A stretch of DNA of 64,000 nucleotides from Isoetes taiwanensis (lineage: Eukaryota > Streptophyta > Lycopodiopsida > Isoetales > Isoetaceae), in contig JAJEKV010000077.1 of assembly GCA_021234155.1 (NCBI GenBank), forward strand, positions 124,001 to 188,000, given 5' to 3'. Position 1 is the first letter of the stretch. Every line of letters starts with the position of its first letter. Positions 12,640 to 27,404 of this stretch are shown piece by piece. Under the pieces are notes generated by a model that was not told the DNA's origin, made no database searches, and saw only the letters and a list, made by a program, of their open reading frames with translations. Position numbers and translations under genes: made by a program.

Positions 12640-15600
12640 ATGCATATTCACCTTCCTTGAAGGCCACTTCTCTCGATGTTTGTTGGCACTTACTTTGGTT
12701 AGATCTAAAACCTTCTTTAAGTTTGTCTTACACTAATATAATATTGCTAGTATAGCTTCGATATATGGATAACTAAATTAATTCTTACGGGCTGGTTAGT
12801 CACAATATATGATCTCAAGCTCCTATCCATCTTGTCATAAAGAGATTCATCTTGGTACATATGTGGTACACATTATTATAAAGCGAATTCTACACATAGC
12901 AAATATTCTTCCCATTTAAGTTTTTTTCAAACACAAAACTTCTTAACATATCCTCCGGGATCCTTTTACTTCATTCTCGTTAGATCCATCGGTTTTTGTG
13001 TGATTTCCACTACCCATACCGAGGCTTACTCCTAGCCTCTTCATGAAATCTTTTAAAGAAATACCCTATGAACTTAGAGTCTCGATTGCTTAAAATTCTT
13101 CATGGCGCATCAAACGTAGGGTACACAATTCATAGATACTCCTTTGCCACATCTTGTCCAAAAGAGCATCACCTCGTAATACTAAGAACTTGGCATACTT
13201 TGTCAAATAATCGATCATCGTTAGTACTTGTATGTGTTGTCAATTGATCGAGAGAGTGCAACTATGAAATCCATACTTATGCATTTCCAAAGAATAACAA
13301 TCCATCTCGTCATGATCTTTTTCTGACTTGACACACTTGGCACCGTGGATACATAAGCTTTTACATCTTGTTTCATACCAAGTCAAAAGAATTGTCTTTA
13401 ATGAACATGTTTTTTTTTTCATTCCCCACATGCCCTACTTGTGGGGTATTATGGAACTCGTGAAGAATCTCATTCTAAGGTTCTCTACTAAGGGTACACA
13501 TTAATTCGTCCCTTATAGAACCATAAATCATCATTTTGCACCAAAGATTGTCCTCCCTTTTTTGGTTGGATCTTGATCCTTCTCACATGAACCCGTAATT
13601 TCTTGGAAGCCTAACCCATTTTAGAGATACCATGTCGTTGATGTATTTATTTTGAAGGGCATCTACAACTGGGTTGTCTTTTCTAGGTTGTGTTGAATTT
13701 CAAGGAAATTTATTTAAGAAATCCAACCAGGGGCTCGTGCGGGACTTATTTCTGCTTTGGCTTTGCAGAAATTTCAATGGCTTATGATCTATAATACTAT
13801 AAACTTGGGTGGCTATGCCAAAGCAAGTTTTAAAGCATGAACTATAGCCAACAACTCTTGCAAACCCTCAAGGGCAAATTTAAATCCGTGGATTCTGGGA
13901 CCGGTTCACTTGAGAGCAAGAGTTTAATCTATTCAAAGGCTTTTTTTGCTCTTCCCCCCATAAAAGCTTTGTCCATTTTAAGTAGTTCCAGTAAGGGAGT
14001 AGTTACCTTGAAATTTTTTGGAACAAGTTTTTTTATAATAAGTGGCTAAGTTTAGAAAGCTTCTCATCCGGCACATCTACTAGTTGTGGCCATTCCTTAT
14101 GACTCAGTACTTTGTCTGGGCATGGGGTCAATCCCATTTCAAAGACTGTGTGCGAAAGATATGCCACTTATTGCTTTTTACCAACTCACACTTGAGAGTT
14201 TGGCAAAACGTTTTTGCACTCCCCGAAATAACAATACTTTTCAAGTGTTCCAAATGTTCCTCTTTACTCCATTAGATTAAAGTATCATGCAAAAATATTT
14301 GGATAAACTTATTTAAATACCCCTAAAATATATTATTCATTAACCGCGCATTAGTCAATCCGTATGGCATTACTGTAAACTTAAAGTGCCCTTGGTTGGT
14401 TCAAAAAGCCGTTTTGGGTTCATACCCTTCCCTAATGCTAATTTGATAATATCCACTCCTTAGATCAATTTTAGAGAAATAATCCTAGGCATTGGGTAAC
14501 GATCCATATGGCTTTATTTAAGGCCATAGAGTCAATCCATCCTTTTTCTTTACACGGATCACGGGCCCTTCAAATAGTGAAACTTGCTAGGACTTAATGA
14601 AACCTTTTTGAAGCAATTCTTTAATTTTTTTTTTTTTTTTTTTTTTTTTTTACCTCTTCTTGCTCTGAGCTAATATGGCACCCTGGCTACTGGCTTAGTT
14701 TTCCCATTCGAATTGTATCTCATGAGAGATTTCACGTAATGCTACTCGCTCTGGACACATCCCTATATTTATCAAGCAAACTCTCAAGTTTGTTATCTTT
14801 ATCCATAGCATTTATATGTTTATAGAATCTAGGGGGAGTCAAGAACATAGAAATATATTTTTCATTAATATTCGAATGGAAACAACCTTTGGCTTGCATA
14901 GCCGTTATTGACTTAAGGAAGTACCCTAAACGGCGACCTCCTTTCCTACCTTATAAATAACTAATAAGTATTTCTTCCAATCAATAGGAGGACTAATCAT
15001 TTAAAGCCATTTGATACACAGTGTCACATCAAATCTTGTTAGTTTTGCTAAATCAATAGTCAAGTGCACGCCAATCACCCCGTGGCTCCAATGTTGAATC
15101 TACTTTCCAGCTTTAGTCTTAATCTCATATGGTGCTGCTTGAACCATACCAACTTTAACTCTTGTGCTAAGTTGAGTTGAGCTCTTCCTGGCTATGGAAA
15201 GAGTTACTTCGTTCCTCCCCTTAGCTTAGCTTGCTTGGTTGTTTGAGGCCATCATCTTCTTTCCTTTATGATGTTGTGGCAATCCCCGCAAGAACATGGC
15301 TTAGTGGGTTTATTCCCCGTATGCCTCCCCTTTGTTCTTGTCATTATTTGGAAGATTAGCTTGGCTACCCTAGTCCTTTTCTTTGGTCCTCCTTGGCTAT
15401 TTTCAAGTTCTCTTTTCTTCCATTCTTGGAAGCGGCAGATTTCTTGCTCTCTTCTTCCCTTCTTCCTCTCGGGAACTTGCTATTTTAAATTACTAAGGAC
15501 ATGGCGGACTTAAAATCCCCTTTTGATTTACACCCCTAATGTGTGCCTTGAGGATCTTGATCTCAAAGACCATCCTCAAAATAACTCACTTGCATCCAGT

Positions 15601-16450
15601 TGGCATATCCTCGATCCTTGTAAATATACCCCTTAAAGTGTTGGTGTATTGTTGTAACATGCCTATTTGTCCGATGCTTTTAAGCTGAATCAAGGCATAA
15701 TGTTCATCATGATGAGGGGCATACTCTTGCATAAAGAGTTAACAAAAATCTCCCCAACTATTGATTTCCACCCGCTTCCCATGAGGAGCCCCCACCAAGA
15801 AGCGGCAACTCCCCATAACTAGAGAGCAATGGGCAACACCACGACTACATCTCCCTTTTGGTGGCTCAAAATAGATTTCTAACCAATTAAGCCATTGAAA
15901 TGCTTGTTCTACCAATTCAAGATTTGGGATGACATCTTTTCTAGCCTCTTAACTTCCTCAAGAGATAAGGTCTTAGGGCTTCCACTCCCCTGCATTGGCA
16001 TTTTGGGATTACATCTATCATCCTAGGCCCACCTCATATTAAACAAGCTTGGCTTTTCTTTGCTTTAGCTTGCATTGGCATTTTGGGGTACATGAGAGTG
16101 CCTCTCAATTCTGGCCCTTTTGCCAATAATCGACTTATCATATTAAACAATGTCTTCTTCTTTTTATTCATTTACTATCTTGCTTGACTAATTTAGAACT
16201 TGCAAACCTTTGAGCAAATGGTTAGTATGTGCTTGCTCAATTTTCATTCCATATGAGCCTCTATTGTCCTCTATCAATTTAATGGATCCTTGCTTTTGGC
16301 ATAATCCACACCTAACCTCCTCCTTGGAAGTTTTCCTGCGAAGGATTAAAGTGGATCTTCTTGACGCTTTTAGAGGGTATAAATGGGGATTCTTTCTTAA
16401 ATCTTTGCTTCCTATTCGCAAGCTTGATTCTTCATGATTATTCATTTACT
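12640..16450 (-). mobile_element. old Ty3/gypsy retrotransposon fossil, minus strand
   Basis: Read on the minus strand, decayed pol pieces appear in the usual order. A gag-like part lies around 16.4-15.5 kb. Reverse transcriptase lies around 14.7-14.0 kb ('FSKIDLRSGYYQI', 'EGYEPKTAF', 'MPYGLTNA'). RNase H lies around 14.0-13.6 kb ('IDHKPLKFLQ', 'WLDFLNKFP'). An integrase zinc-finger and core lie around 13.5-12.7 kb ('HEFHNTPQVGHVG', 'CQVCQV'). Order and motifs give the family. It is heavily broken, with dozens of breaks, and I could not find LTRs, so it is old. A 27-base T run at 14,625-14,651 lies inside it. Confidence 0.8.
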
Positions 16451-16528
16451 CATCATCCAACCCTTCACTTTGGAGGACATGACCCACCCAACATTGGCAA
16501 AGACAGCCCCACGTCATCCGTTATCAAG

Positions 16529-16863
16529 AGGTTTGTTTCTATAGTTTCTATTTATGTGTGGTGGTCTCTATAGCCCCATTATATGTTCTAACAATCTAGA
16601 TTCAGATGAATGTGAGGAGGGGATAGTGTGATGAGGGGGGATAGTGTGTTTTTCTATAGTTTCCTTTTGTGTGTGGTGGTCTCTATAGCCCCATTATATG
16701 TTCTAAACAATCTAGATTTAGATGAATGTGAGGGGGATAGTGTGTTTCTATAGTTTCTATTTATGTGTGGTGGTCTCTATAGCCCCATTATATGTTCTAA
16801 CAATCTAGATTCAGATGAATGTGAGGAGGGGATAGTGTGATGAGGAGGGGATAGTGTGATGAT
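16529..16863. repeat. three-copy tandem repeat, about 100-110 bp
   Basis: Units carry 'tgtgtggtggtctctatag', 'ccccattatatgttcta' and 'gatgaatgtgagg', followed by 'ggggatagtgtgatga' short units. It lies directly next to the old gypsy fossil and may derive from its end, but I cannot show that. Confidence 0.85.
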
Positions 16864-17295
16864 CATACGGATATAAATACGAAGATGGTTGCCGCACATA
16901 TATGCAAAAGGCTTATGTCGAAGATGGATTTTGAACCAATGACCTTTTAGCTACAAGTTACCGACTTTCCAAGGACACTATTACCATAATCATGGAGTTA
17001 TGCCAATCATCCTTTTTTATATATTCCAAGTGCCTTTCATGCACCTATGCTAAGTGGCATCGCACATTTACCTATGTTAGGTGGCAGCCATACACTATCG
17101 AAGTTCATGCAATAGGGCACTATAAGTAGAGATTTTCGAGGATGACAAGCCATTCGCTTCGGTTTTTGAAAGCCAAGGATCTTTCTTGCCCAACTTTTCC
17201 TTGCACCCTTCATGGCATTGTACATATGAATGGCATGATGAGAATATGGTATCTCTTGATAATGCTCTATATTTTCTACAATCTCGTTATACAAT

Positions 17296-17335
17296 CTCCA
17301 TGGACGATAAAAACTCTATTCTATTCTACAATCTA
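17296..17335 (+). repeat. 3' end of a pentanucleotide-tailed retroposon (copy c)
   Basis: 'tctccatggacgataaaa' is followed by 'ctctattctattcta'. The same conserved block plus (CTATT)n tail occurs at 40.6 kb (+) and 30.9 kb (-). Confidence 0.55.
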
Positions 17336-17368
17336 GTTTTAGTTGCAAATCTAGATATAAAGTAGATT

Positions 17369-17853
17369 TTGATGCATATATTTATGAGAAAACCGTTGGA
17401 AAATGGAGGGAGTATACTAGCAAGAATAAGAAGAAAATTATATTGCTTAAATGGTCTTCCAAGTATTGCGAGAGTAAGTCCAATAGAATTACAGCATCTG
17501 AGACTTGGTTATGTACATATGACTAATATTAAAATTATGAGCAAATACAAATTGGTAGTTGGTATCCTTACCAATAATTGGAAAGCAGTCCAGGCAGTCT
17601 TTTACACCTCATTTTTTTCAAAAACTCTAGGCATATTATACTTGGTGTATACTTGACGTGTGTGTTTTCATGCGATATAGAGCATCAACAAGGAATTGTA
17701 TTTTGCTACATTTATTTAATGGTTCTCGTGAAAATGAAATGTCATTTTATAAATCAAGGTGAGCGTGAGATCTTTGAGTATTTGAAGCAAATACACTTTG
17801 ACTTGAAAAGAAGAGTAAATTTTTGGAGACTTTTTCATGCAATTTTGTTGTGA
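17369..17853 (+). mobile_element. Ty1/copia fossil scrap (pre-integrase/integrase region)
   Basis: 'LQHLRLGYVHMTNIKIMSK' matches the gag-pre-integrase HLRLGH block of copia polyproteins. 'EIFEYLKQIHFDLK' resembles the downstream integrase part. Only a few hundred bases survive, with several breaks. No LTR was recognised. Confidence 0.55.
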
Positions 17854-17959
17854 AAAGGGGCCAATGTCAATTTATGTGTGGATATACCCCATAGCAAAAT
17901 GGCATTCTTTGAGAAAAGAATATGACATTCGTGAAAGTAGCAAGATGATGGCGTTAGTC

Positions 17960-20327
17960 ACCTTCTCATGCTTGGTATATTCCTTTTAGATCTTCATCAA
18001 CAGTTGCAGTTGTCTCATCACTCGGGATAGTGAGTAGAGTTCTCTCTCTTTCGGTCGGTGTTTGGTGTGCATATATTGTGAAGTCCTCCTCCGAGAATGC
18101 TTTTGATCACACCGCGTCAGATCAACATTCTCCGGAGAGGATGAGCGATATATATTCGGCCTCTTAGAAGTTGTTCTCCATTCAACGTTTTTCTCACAAC
18201 CGTATAGTAGCATTGTGAAAACCCACACTCCAAATTGAGAAATTTTGATTTTGTTTTTCGCTTGGCAAGTGTTATCAGATATTATAAAAATATTTTGTTT
18301 TCCATTTATGTTGTTGATATGTTTTTCGCGGGCCACACCTAACTAACCTCTCTGGAGGTTTTCGGTTATTTTCATGTTTTATTATTTATATTTTGTTCGG
18401 GTGGCATGCACAACCATCCCCTCCTTGTTATAGAGGTCTTTTGTTCGCATGTCATGCGCAACCAGCCGCTCTGGAGGTTTTCATTTTTCATTGACCAGTT
18501 ATTTTCTGTTCGTACTAATGGAGGCTACTTTGTTTTGAGCAATTTATGTTCTTTTTTTTTTGGCGACTCGCAGGGCACACAGATTGAGCTTCATGAGAGT
18601 TATTACATTCATATGTGGTTAGTACTACCGCAATATAGTTTGTTATTTTTTCAGGTCAGAACTCACAGGCACCTACAGACTATGTCTTCCATTGGTCTCA
18701 ATCATCTCCACTCTCATTTGGGCATCACATGCATTACCTCGAGAACATTAGCGAGAAAACCCAAAAGGGCAGGGTTTTCCATCCCGATGAGAAGCCTTTG
18801 TCAATTTTTCTCACTTTGCCTAGCCCTATCATTATACTATTATTTTTTATATGCGGTGATCCAACATTGTTCCTATGGTCGACTACCCCACTCATTTCAA
18901 AAAACCCGATATATATTGTTGTTGCGATGAATGAAAAGCATATCTATCCGGTGTTTGGTGTGCGTATATCGCGAGTCCTCCTTCCAAGAATCTAATTTTT
19001 TAGAATAGATTTGACTGACGTGACATGACATGTGGACAAGCTAGAATTCAAGGAAATCTTGTACTTTGAGTTTGCTGAAAAAAGGACAGAAAACATTTTA
19101 ATTTGATTTTGTCAACATCCTCAATGAAATTTACTTACAAAGCATTTGCTATATGTTATCATTTTTCAGTTAAAGGACTCCATGCATCCCATTACCTTAC
19201 ACTCCAGTAGATCAATTGCACCATCAATCGATTCCATCAATAGTGAAGTGAACTCCAAGATCCAACGAACAGAACAAAGATGGAAGTTCAATATTGTACA
19301 ACATGCTCAAAGTATAATTGTCTTTTTAAAAAGCATTTTGAAGGGCAAAGATGGAAGAAGTTGTGAGCATTTCTATTTTTACTTATGGCATGATAGCTTA
19401 AGAATAAGTTGTAGAATGCCTTTTGTTGCTACATCAAAAAGTATATCAATCATTTAGTAAACTCTCATTCTTATAATCACACTTAAACTGCAATATCCTA
19501 GCACTCAATGCATTTAATTTCATTTATTTCAATTATCCATTGACATGAGTGTTGCTTATTTAATTAGATCTAAGTAAAGTAATATTGTGCAGCCATTCGA
19601 CCTCAAATTTTGACAACAAATCTTACATGGTGCACATAACAACCAAGATTGCACGTGGAATGTTATGCTTTTGTTAACATGCATGTTCTCTCGTCAATTA
19701 CAATGGCTATTTGGATGTTCAACAAGGTTCATGTGGCGTTGTCATTTCATGATGTTGTAGGAGGTGCAATATATGAACAATAAGCAAATTTATGATCATT
19801 TATAGATACAACGATGATCTTATGTACTCAAGAAGGTGCATGGTATGCCATAGCATTTAGATGTTGGTAACTTGCGAAGTCTATTATTATCTTAACCTCC
19901 TAATATTTGATTTTCAAATCTGTAGTAGGTCTACCTACTTACAAGTCCTGCTTACAAATCTTGGTTGGGTTACAAACAAATACGTTGCTTGCCCATCCTG
20001 ACGGTCTTATCTCTTGGAGATGATGATGTATTTAAACCCCATCTTAGATATATGCTCCAATCTTTAGGTGATGGAGCTCCTAGCAATTTGATAGTTTCAA
20101 ATCGTTTGATTCCTTCTCACAATGACCTTTGTCAAGATAGTGGGTAGGGTGGTGCAAGAACCAAAGGCCATGACAAAAGCATATTAGATGCGCCAGCAAC
20201 ATTTTGAAACGAATCAAAAACCAGAACTTCATAAAATAGAACTTATGTGAGAAGTTCATTTCTTTACAATCACAACTCGTTCTTCTCTCGTGAACAACTG
20301 TGAAAGTAGACACATGACGGAAGAGAC
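17960..20327. other. intergenic, with a short direct repeat
   Basis: No gene recognised. A direct repeat of about 43 bp ('ggtgtttggtgtgc.tatat..cgagtcctcc') occurs at 18,056-18,099 and 18,950-18,992. A second word, 'ctctggaggttttc', occurs near 18,348 and 18,469. The spacing of about 890 bp suggests remnants of a decayed element. Confidence 0.5.
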
Positions 20328-20330
20328 TTA

Positions 20331-20528
20331 GGCTACGTTCCCATGAAACAGACCAGACTTCCAAATTTCTTGTCAAGGTGAAGTCGAGCCAGTTCCCATG
20401 TTCATATTTAACTTCAAAATTTGAGGTCAACTTCCAAGGCTGCCTTGGATTTTTCAGAAATGGAGGGGGATTTCTGAACTACTTGCCTTGAATCTTGAGT
20501 CCGGTCGGAGGCGCATGGGAACGTAGCC
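20331..20528. mobile_element. Tourist-like MITE (PIF/Harbinger type) in the tubulin promoter
   Basis: 198 bp with perfect 15-bp terminal inverted repeats GGCTACGTTCCCATG (20,331-20,345) and its complement (20,514-20,528). It is flanked on both sides by TTA, the 3-bp target duplication typical of PIF/Harbinger elements. It has no coding capacity. It ends about 305 bp before the beta-tubulin ATG. Confidence 0.85.
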
Positions 20529-20833
20529 TTAAATTCGTGGATGGATGCCGAGGATGGTTTTAGATCTTTGATTCCCCTTGCTATTTTTTATTAACCTTGG
20601 CGTGAAACAAAGATCACAATGGAAAATTAAAATAAAAATCTAATGGTATGAGATATTCAATCCAAGCCGTAGAGGAAAGCATCAAGATGCGCCAAGGCAG
20701 TTAATGGGATAGACGGCTCGATCTGCGCAACTGCAAAGCTAGGATGGATATGTAAGAGGCGCGTCCCCTCAACCAGCCCGTTCTCTCACCCAATTCTTAC
20801 TCCTAGTTATTTCCGGAGGATCAATCAGCAAAA

Positions 20834-22886
<2,053 letters not shown>

Positions 22887-23005
22887 ATCTTCCACAAAAC
22901 AGAAAAAACTCTTCTGAGTATTTTGCTTAGATAGATACACTGGTTTCCTGTTTTTGATAACCTAGCTTCACGAGGGGTCCTTTTTTGGTCCTTTTTGTTT
23001 GATGC

Positions 23006-23011
23006 AATAAA
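23006..23011 (+). promoter_or_regulatory. polyadenylation signal AATAAA of the beta-tubulin gene
   Basis: Canonical AATAAA 120 bp after the stop codon, within a T-rich 3' region. Confidence 0.7.
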
Positions 23012-23024
23012 GAGTGTTTATTCC

Positions 23025-23182
23025 AGACTTTCTCAGTTTTAACTTGATTTGCAATGTCAACTAGTTAGTTTAATTTCCTTCACGTTTGTAAATGATTTTT
23101 ACAAAAAAATTGGTTGAAAAAAAAAGGTTTTTAATAAAAAATAAGACAAATGCCAAAGCAAGAACAAAAAATAGGACAATTA
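23025..23182 (+). repeat. direct repeat A (about 158 bp)
   Basis: Shares 'ttaacttgatttgcaatgtc', 'aactagtta', 'taataaaaaataagacaaat' and 'gccaaagca' with the copy at 24,017-24,177. It begins in the tubulin downstream region. Confidence 0.9.
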
Positions 23183-24016
23183 GGTGCTAGGGAACCGCCA
23201 CCTTTGAGGGGTTTCCATTTGGAAGCCGCGGCGGCGCCGCCAGCCGGCGGCGTTAGCCCGGCGGCGGCGGCGCCCCCGGTTTCCAACCCGAAACCAGAAA
23301 AAGGGACTCCAGCTCCAGCCATAATCCCCTGCTTCCTGGAAATTCCGTGCATCCCCCCTTTTTTTCTCTCTCCTCTGTTTTGCGATGGCGGAGGTCCGGA
23401 GGTCTACTCCGGCGATCTTCGCGTAGGTCTTGGCGCTGGGCGCCAGATTTAGTTCTTTGGTGATTAATGATGCTCCTCCAACTTCTGAATGAGTTTTGAG
23501 CGCGATTCTACTTAGTTTAGAACTGATTTTTTTCTTTGTTCTTTATTTCTTCAAGATTCGGCGTGTAGCTGAAGGCGCTCGACAGAAATAAGGTAAAGAT
23601 TTATCTTGTTTTAACTTCTGCTTCAAATTTTTATACCTTCTAATGTTTTTGCTTTGTTTCTAGGTTACGAGGCTTTCTAAGTTCAGGTTCCAAGTTAGAA
23701 ATTTGGGCCGAAGATTAAAGCAAGATCAAAACAACATTTCGAGTTGTCGCCAAGATTTCCTAGTTCTTGCAATGCTATTGGGCCAGTTTTAGGTTACGTT
23801 GGATGAGTTTTAGGTTACGGACCGAACATTTCAACATTTTGTGACACAACAAGAGCGTCTGTAGTGGCGGGTTTTGTAAGCGGCGTCGTCGAAAACCCTG
23901 CCTAAAAATACCCAAAAAGAACTTTCACTGGAAATCTTGGCACAACTCGGAAATGTTGCTTTCCCAGACTTTCCCAGACTTTCCGTGTCCAGACTTTCCG
24001 TGTCTTGATTTCCGTG
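23183..24016. other. segment between two direct repeats, with a GC-rich core
   Basis: Contains a dense CGG/GCC block at 23,220-23,290 and then sequence resembling a 5' UTR and first exon with possible introns. The long frame at 23,150-23,452 is Pro/Ala-rich because of base composition. Several 'ccagactttcc' words cluster at 23,965-24,015. No protein is recognised. It may be a captured gene fragment or an inserted element. Confidence 0.4.
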
Positions 24017-24177
24017 TGACTTTCCCAGGTTTAACTTGATTTGCAATGTCAACTAGTTAATTTAATTTCCTTAACGTTTGCAAATGATTTTTACAAAAAT
24101 TTTGGTTGAGAAAAAAAGGTTTTTAATAAAAAATAAGACAAATGCCAAAGCAAAAACAAAAAATCGGACGATTAGGA
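24017..24177 (+). repeat. direct repeat B (about 160 bp)
   Basis: Second copy of the repeat at 23,025, offset by 992 bp and nearly colinear, with scattered substitutions. Confidence 0.9.
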
Positions 24178-25426
24178 AAGCAAAAAAGCTCTCACGTCTT
24201 AAAAGGAGAACTTGTGCAGCCAAGTTCTTTTTACAAAATTGGTGTAAATTCAAAACCCAAGTATGATAGAGGCATTTTATGTTGTATGAAAATTGAACAG
24301 TTCTATGTGAAAAATAACAGTGCGTTTAATGTTGCATAAAATTTATTTAAAATGAAATTTTGTGTTATTTCATCATGAATCTAGACCTGCAACATCCGAT
24401 TCAATTCCACTGCATATAATCAGACCATGCACATCTGATAGAACATCCATCTTAAAGCCTTAGATCTGCATTTGCCAAAATAGCTGCAGTAGTGCATCAC
24501 CCATTCGACCTCAATAAACATGCCTTGACAGTGTAGAATTCCAAAACACTAGACCTCTTCAGGGCATTTTCTTAAAGAGTGCAATGGCCTCTTCTAGATG
24601 GCCATGTTGAGCATAATTGCGTTAAGACATATCCAAGGGGTCACCATTAAAAAACCATATGATACATGTGTGTGACTGGTTAGACGACCGAAGTAGAATA
24701 TGGCTGCACCACCATTTTTTTGTAGGTGGCCGTGAAGGGGAGGTCTAGGCAGGAACTCTTCACCCGTTTGATACATTAGGGGTTCTTCAAGATCCAAGGC
24801 TCTGAATCATAGGGGTTCTTCAAGATCATAGGGGTTTGGAATATTAGATCTCTTCGAGTCTGGTAGCAGATTTTTCAAAGGCTTCTGGTTCTTTCATTTC
24901 TTCATTTGCTTTTTTTAAGGTTTAGGTCTTCAGGAGCATCGTCATTACACCTTAGGCTTCGCATTGCCATTACACCAGGCTGGAGCTTCAACTTCAACTT
25001 CAGGTAATTATTTTTTGACATGGGTGGCTGGTGTATTGCCGTAAAGTTCTTGCCTTTGCTTGATCACAAGTTTTTTCTTCAGGCTTCAGGCTTCAGGCAC
25101 CATCATATTAAAACAGAGGATTTATTCTTTCTTCTCCATGCCCTTTGCCAATAGAGGTATCCATTTTCGGTATGGGTTACGTAAGCTACTCCATTCGAAT
25201 GCTTGTGAAATTCTATTCGGTCCACAAGTCTATTTGATGCAGGTTTGCAAATCTAGGGCTTCAGCAAGGTGTATAAATGGTCTTCTACCACAGTTAGAGC
25301 AACGCCAGCCCTGTTTTCTTCTACCCTGTTTGATTTATATTGCAGGTTTTGTTTTGGTTCAAAGTCAAGTTTTTTGCTACCTGCAAAGCTCCAATACAGA
25401 AGTTTGTGGATGCTCTGGATTAAGGT
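24178..25426. other. intergenic, no confident gene
   Basis: I see nothing that I can support. Short frames only. Confidence 0.4.
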
Positions 25427-25723
25427 AAATCAACACCATTAAGTACATTATCTCAAACCTTATAGTATTTTGCAAACCTTAATATACAGTATACAAAAAC
25501 TTGTACATGCATACCCCACAAACGAGGATCGCTATGTACGGTCCAGATGTTGGAATAAAGGGCAAATATGCCCATCCGACAGCTCTCGTTGCCCCGGGTT
25601 TAAGGGGGTTTTAATTTAAATGTGTTAAATGCAATGGTTTGTGTTAATAATGTTAATGGTAGTTGTGTGTTAATGGTTTATGTTAACTAAAAAAATTTTT
25701 GGCCCCTTCGGGGCCTTAAGGAT
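25427..25723 (+). mobile_element. foldback/MITE family copy 2 (5' truncated)
   Basis: The core 'aaatcaacaccatt..' through 'gcccatccgacagctctcg' matches copy 1. It is followed by the right arm 'aagggggttttaatttaaat' and 'gtgtgttaatggtttatgtt', ending in 'ggccccttcggggccttaag'. That is the inverse of the left end of copy 1, so together they define the terminus. The left arm is missing. Confidence 0.75.
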
Positions 25724-26308
25724 GGTGTAGGGGTGTAGATATAGACATTACCTAATACTCTAATGATGGATGATGTATCATAGCCTCAGATACAATATGT
25801 CATAATATAACCATAGAAAGATAAATTAATATGTGAGGCAACAAGAATTGAGATTTGGAACCATTGTATTGTAGTTTGAAGATATAATCGTGAATCGAAA
25901 AAGCACGTTTTATTCTAAAGGACATGTATCACCTGAAATGAGGCTTCAGCATGCCACTAACTGTATCACACTTCTATGGAATTTATACACCATCAGTAAA
26001 AATGAGAAGAGCATCTACTGAAACGGTACATGCAATTATAGAAGCTTTTTGCAATTACAGAAGCTTTTAACTACATTCTGGAAATGCACAAGAAAGATGG
26101 GAGATTCTTTTACTTGTTGAGATGGTGCAAGAGTCTAGATTCCTGTGTTTGAAAGGTGCACCAGGCGCAATGGCGCCAATAGGACATAGGCGAGGCCCAA
26201 GCCTCAAGGCTGGATTATTCAGGCATAATTGTGTGCGAGACCACAAAACAAGATTTCTAGATTATATGCAACCTCCCCTTGCTTTGAGCATTATTCTATC
26301 AACGTACT
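25724..26308. other. intergenic, no confident gene
   Basis: AT-rich; nothing supported. Confidence 0.4.
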
Positions 26309-27170
26309 GCAAAATTCAAACAACTTAAGAAGGAGCATTATTCTTCAAACAACTTAAAGAAGGAGCATTATTCTGTCAAACAAATAAAAAAAGATTGTGA
26401 TAATGAAGATGTACTCTGTATAAAAATTGTGCAGATCAAGTCTTGTCCCATTTAAAATAGCATCTAGAAATGCTTCCAGGCCAGGAATGAGATGGCCATG
26501 ACGTCATAATGAAGATGTACTCTGTATAGAAATTGTGCAGATCAAGTCTTATCCCATTTAAAACAGCATCTGGAAATGCTTCCAGGTCAGGAATGAGACG
26601 GCCATGACCTAAATTGCATACCATATCTGCATCTAGAGAGCATTTCGCTGACTCAAAATGGTAGCAGAAGCAGCCTTTTGCTTGGCCATATTTTGCCCAG
26701 AAATAGTTTCCTTGCTTCTCATTTCAAGATTGCCTGCACAATTCAAACAACTTAAAGAAGGAGCATTATTCTTCAAACAACTTAAAGAAGGAGCATTATT
26801 ATGTCAAACAAATCAAAAAAGATTGTGGTAATGAAGATGTAGTCTGTATAAAAATTGTGCAGATCAAGTCTTATCCCGTTTAAAACAGCATCTAGAAATG
26901 CCTCCAATCCAGGAATGAGATGGCCATGATGTCATAATGAAGATGCACTCTGTATAAAAATTGTGCAGATCAAGTCATATCCCATTTAAAACAGCATCTG
27001 CAAATGCTTCCAGGCCAGGAATGAGACAGCCATGACCAAAAATTGCATAACATATCTGCATCTATAAGCATTTTGCAAACTCAAAGTGGTAGCAGAAGCG
27101 GCCTTTTGCTTCGCCATATTTTGCCCAGAAATAGTTTCCATGCTTCTCATTTCAAGATTGCCTGCTATAT
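26309..27170. repeat. nested tandem duplication (two units of about 425 bp, each with two sub-repeats of about 97 bp)
   Basis: Units begin with 'caacttaa(a)gaaggagcat' near 26,320 and 26,745. Each contains two copies of 'tctgtataaaaattgtgcag' followed by 'atcaagtc' and 'aatgcttccaggccaggaat', then 'ttgcttggccatattttgcc'. On the minus strand the shared part reads 'GNLEMRS.ETISGQNMAKQ', which looks coding but is not recognised. Confidence 0.85.
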
Positions 27171-27404
27171 CTTCAAAGATATCATTCTTCCAGATGCCAC
27201 ATTTTCCCACAGCAGACTAGTTTTAAAGCATTTCAAGTATTGAATCAATGAAATGGTACCTCATGCAATTATTTTCACGATATGGGCCAAAGAATGTATC
27301 ATTATTGTGGTAATTCTGTGAAATACAACAATACAACAGTAAAAAGTACAGATCGTTAAATAGATAGAAAATTTGATAGAGGAAATTCGATATGTTTTAC
27401 TTAC

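Noticed and set aside
18406-18930. A 174-codon open frame
   Set aside because: No motif, T-rich composition, and it overlaps short direct repeats from decayed elements.
23150-23452. Pro/Ala-rich ORF in the GC-rich block
   Set aside because: Frames are open on both strands because of CGG/GCC repeats; no recognisable domain.
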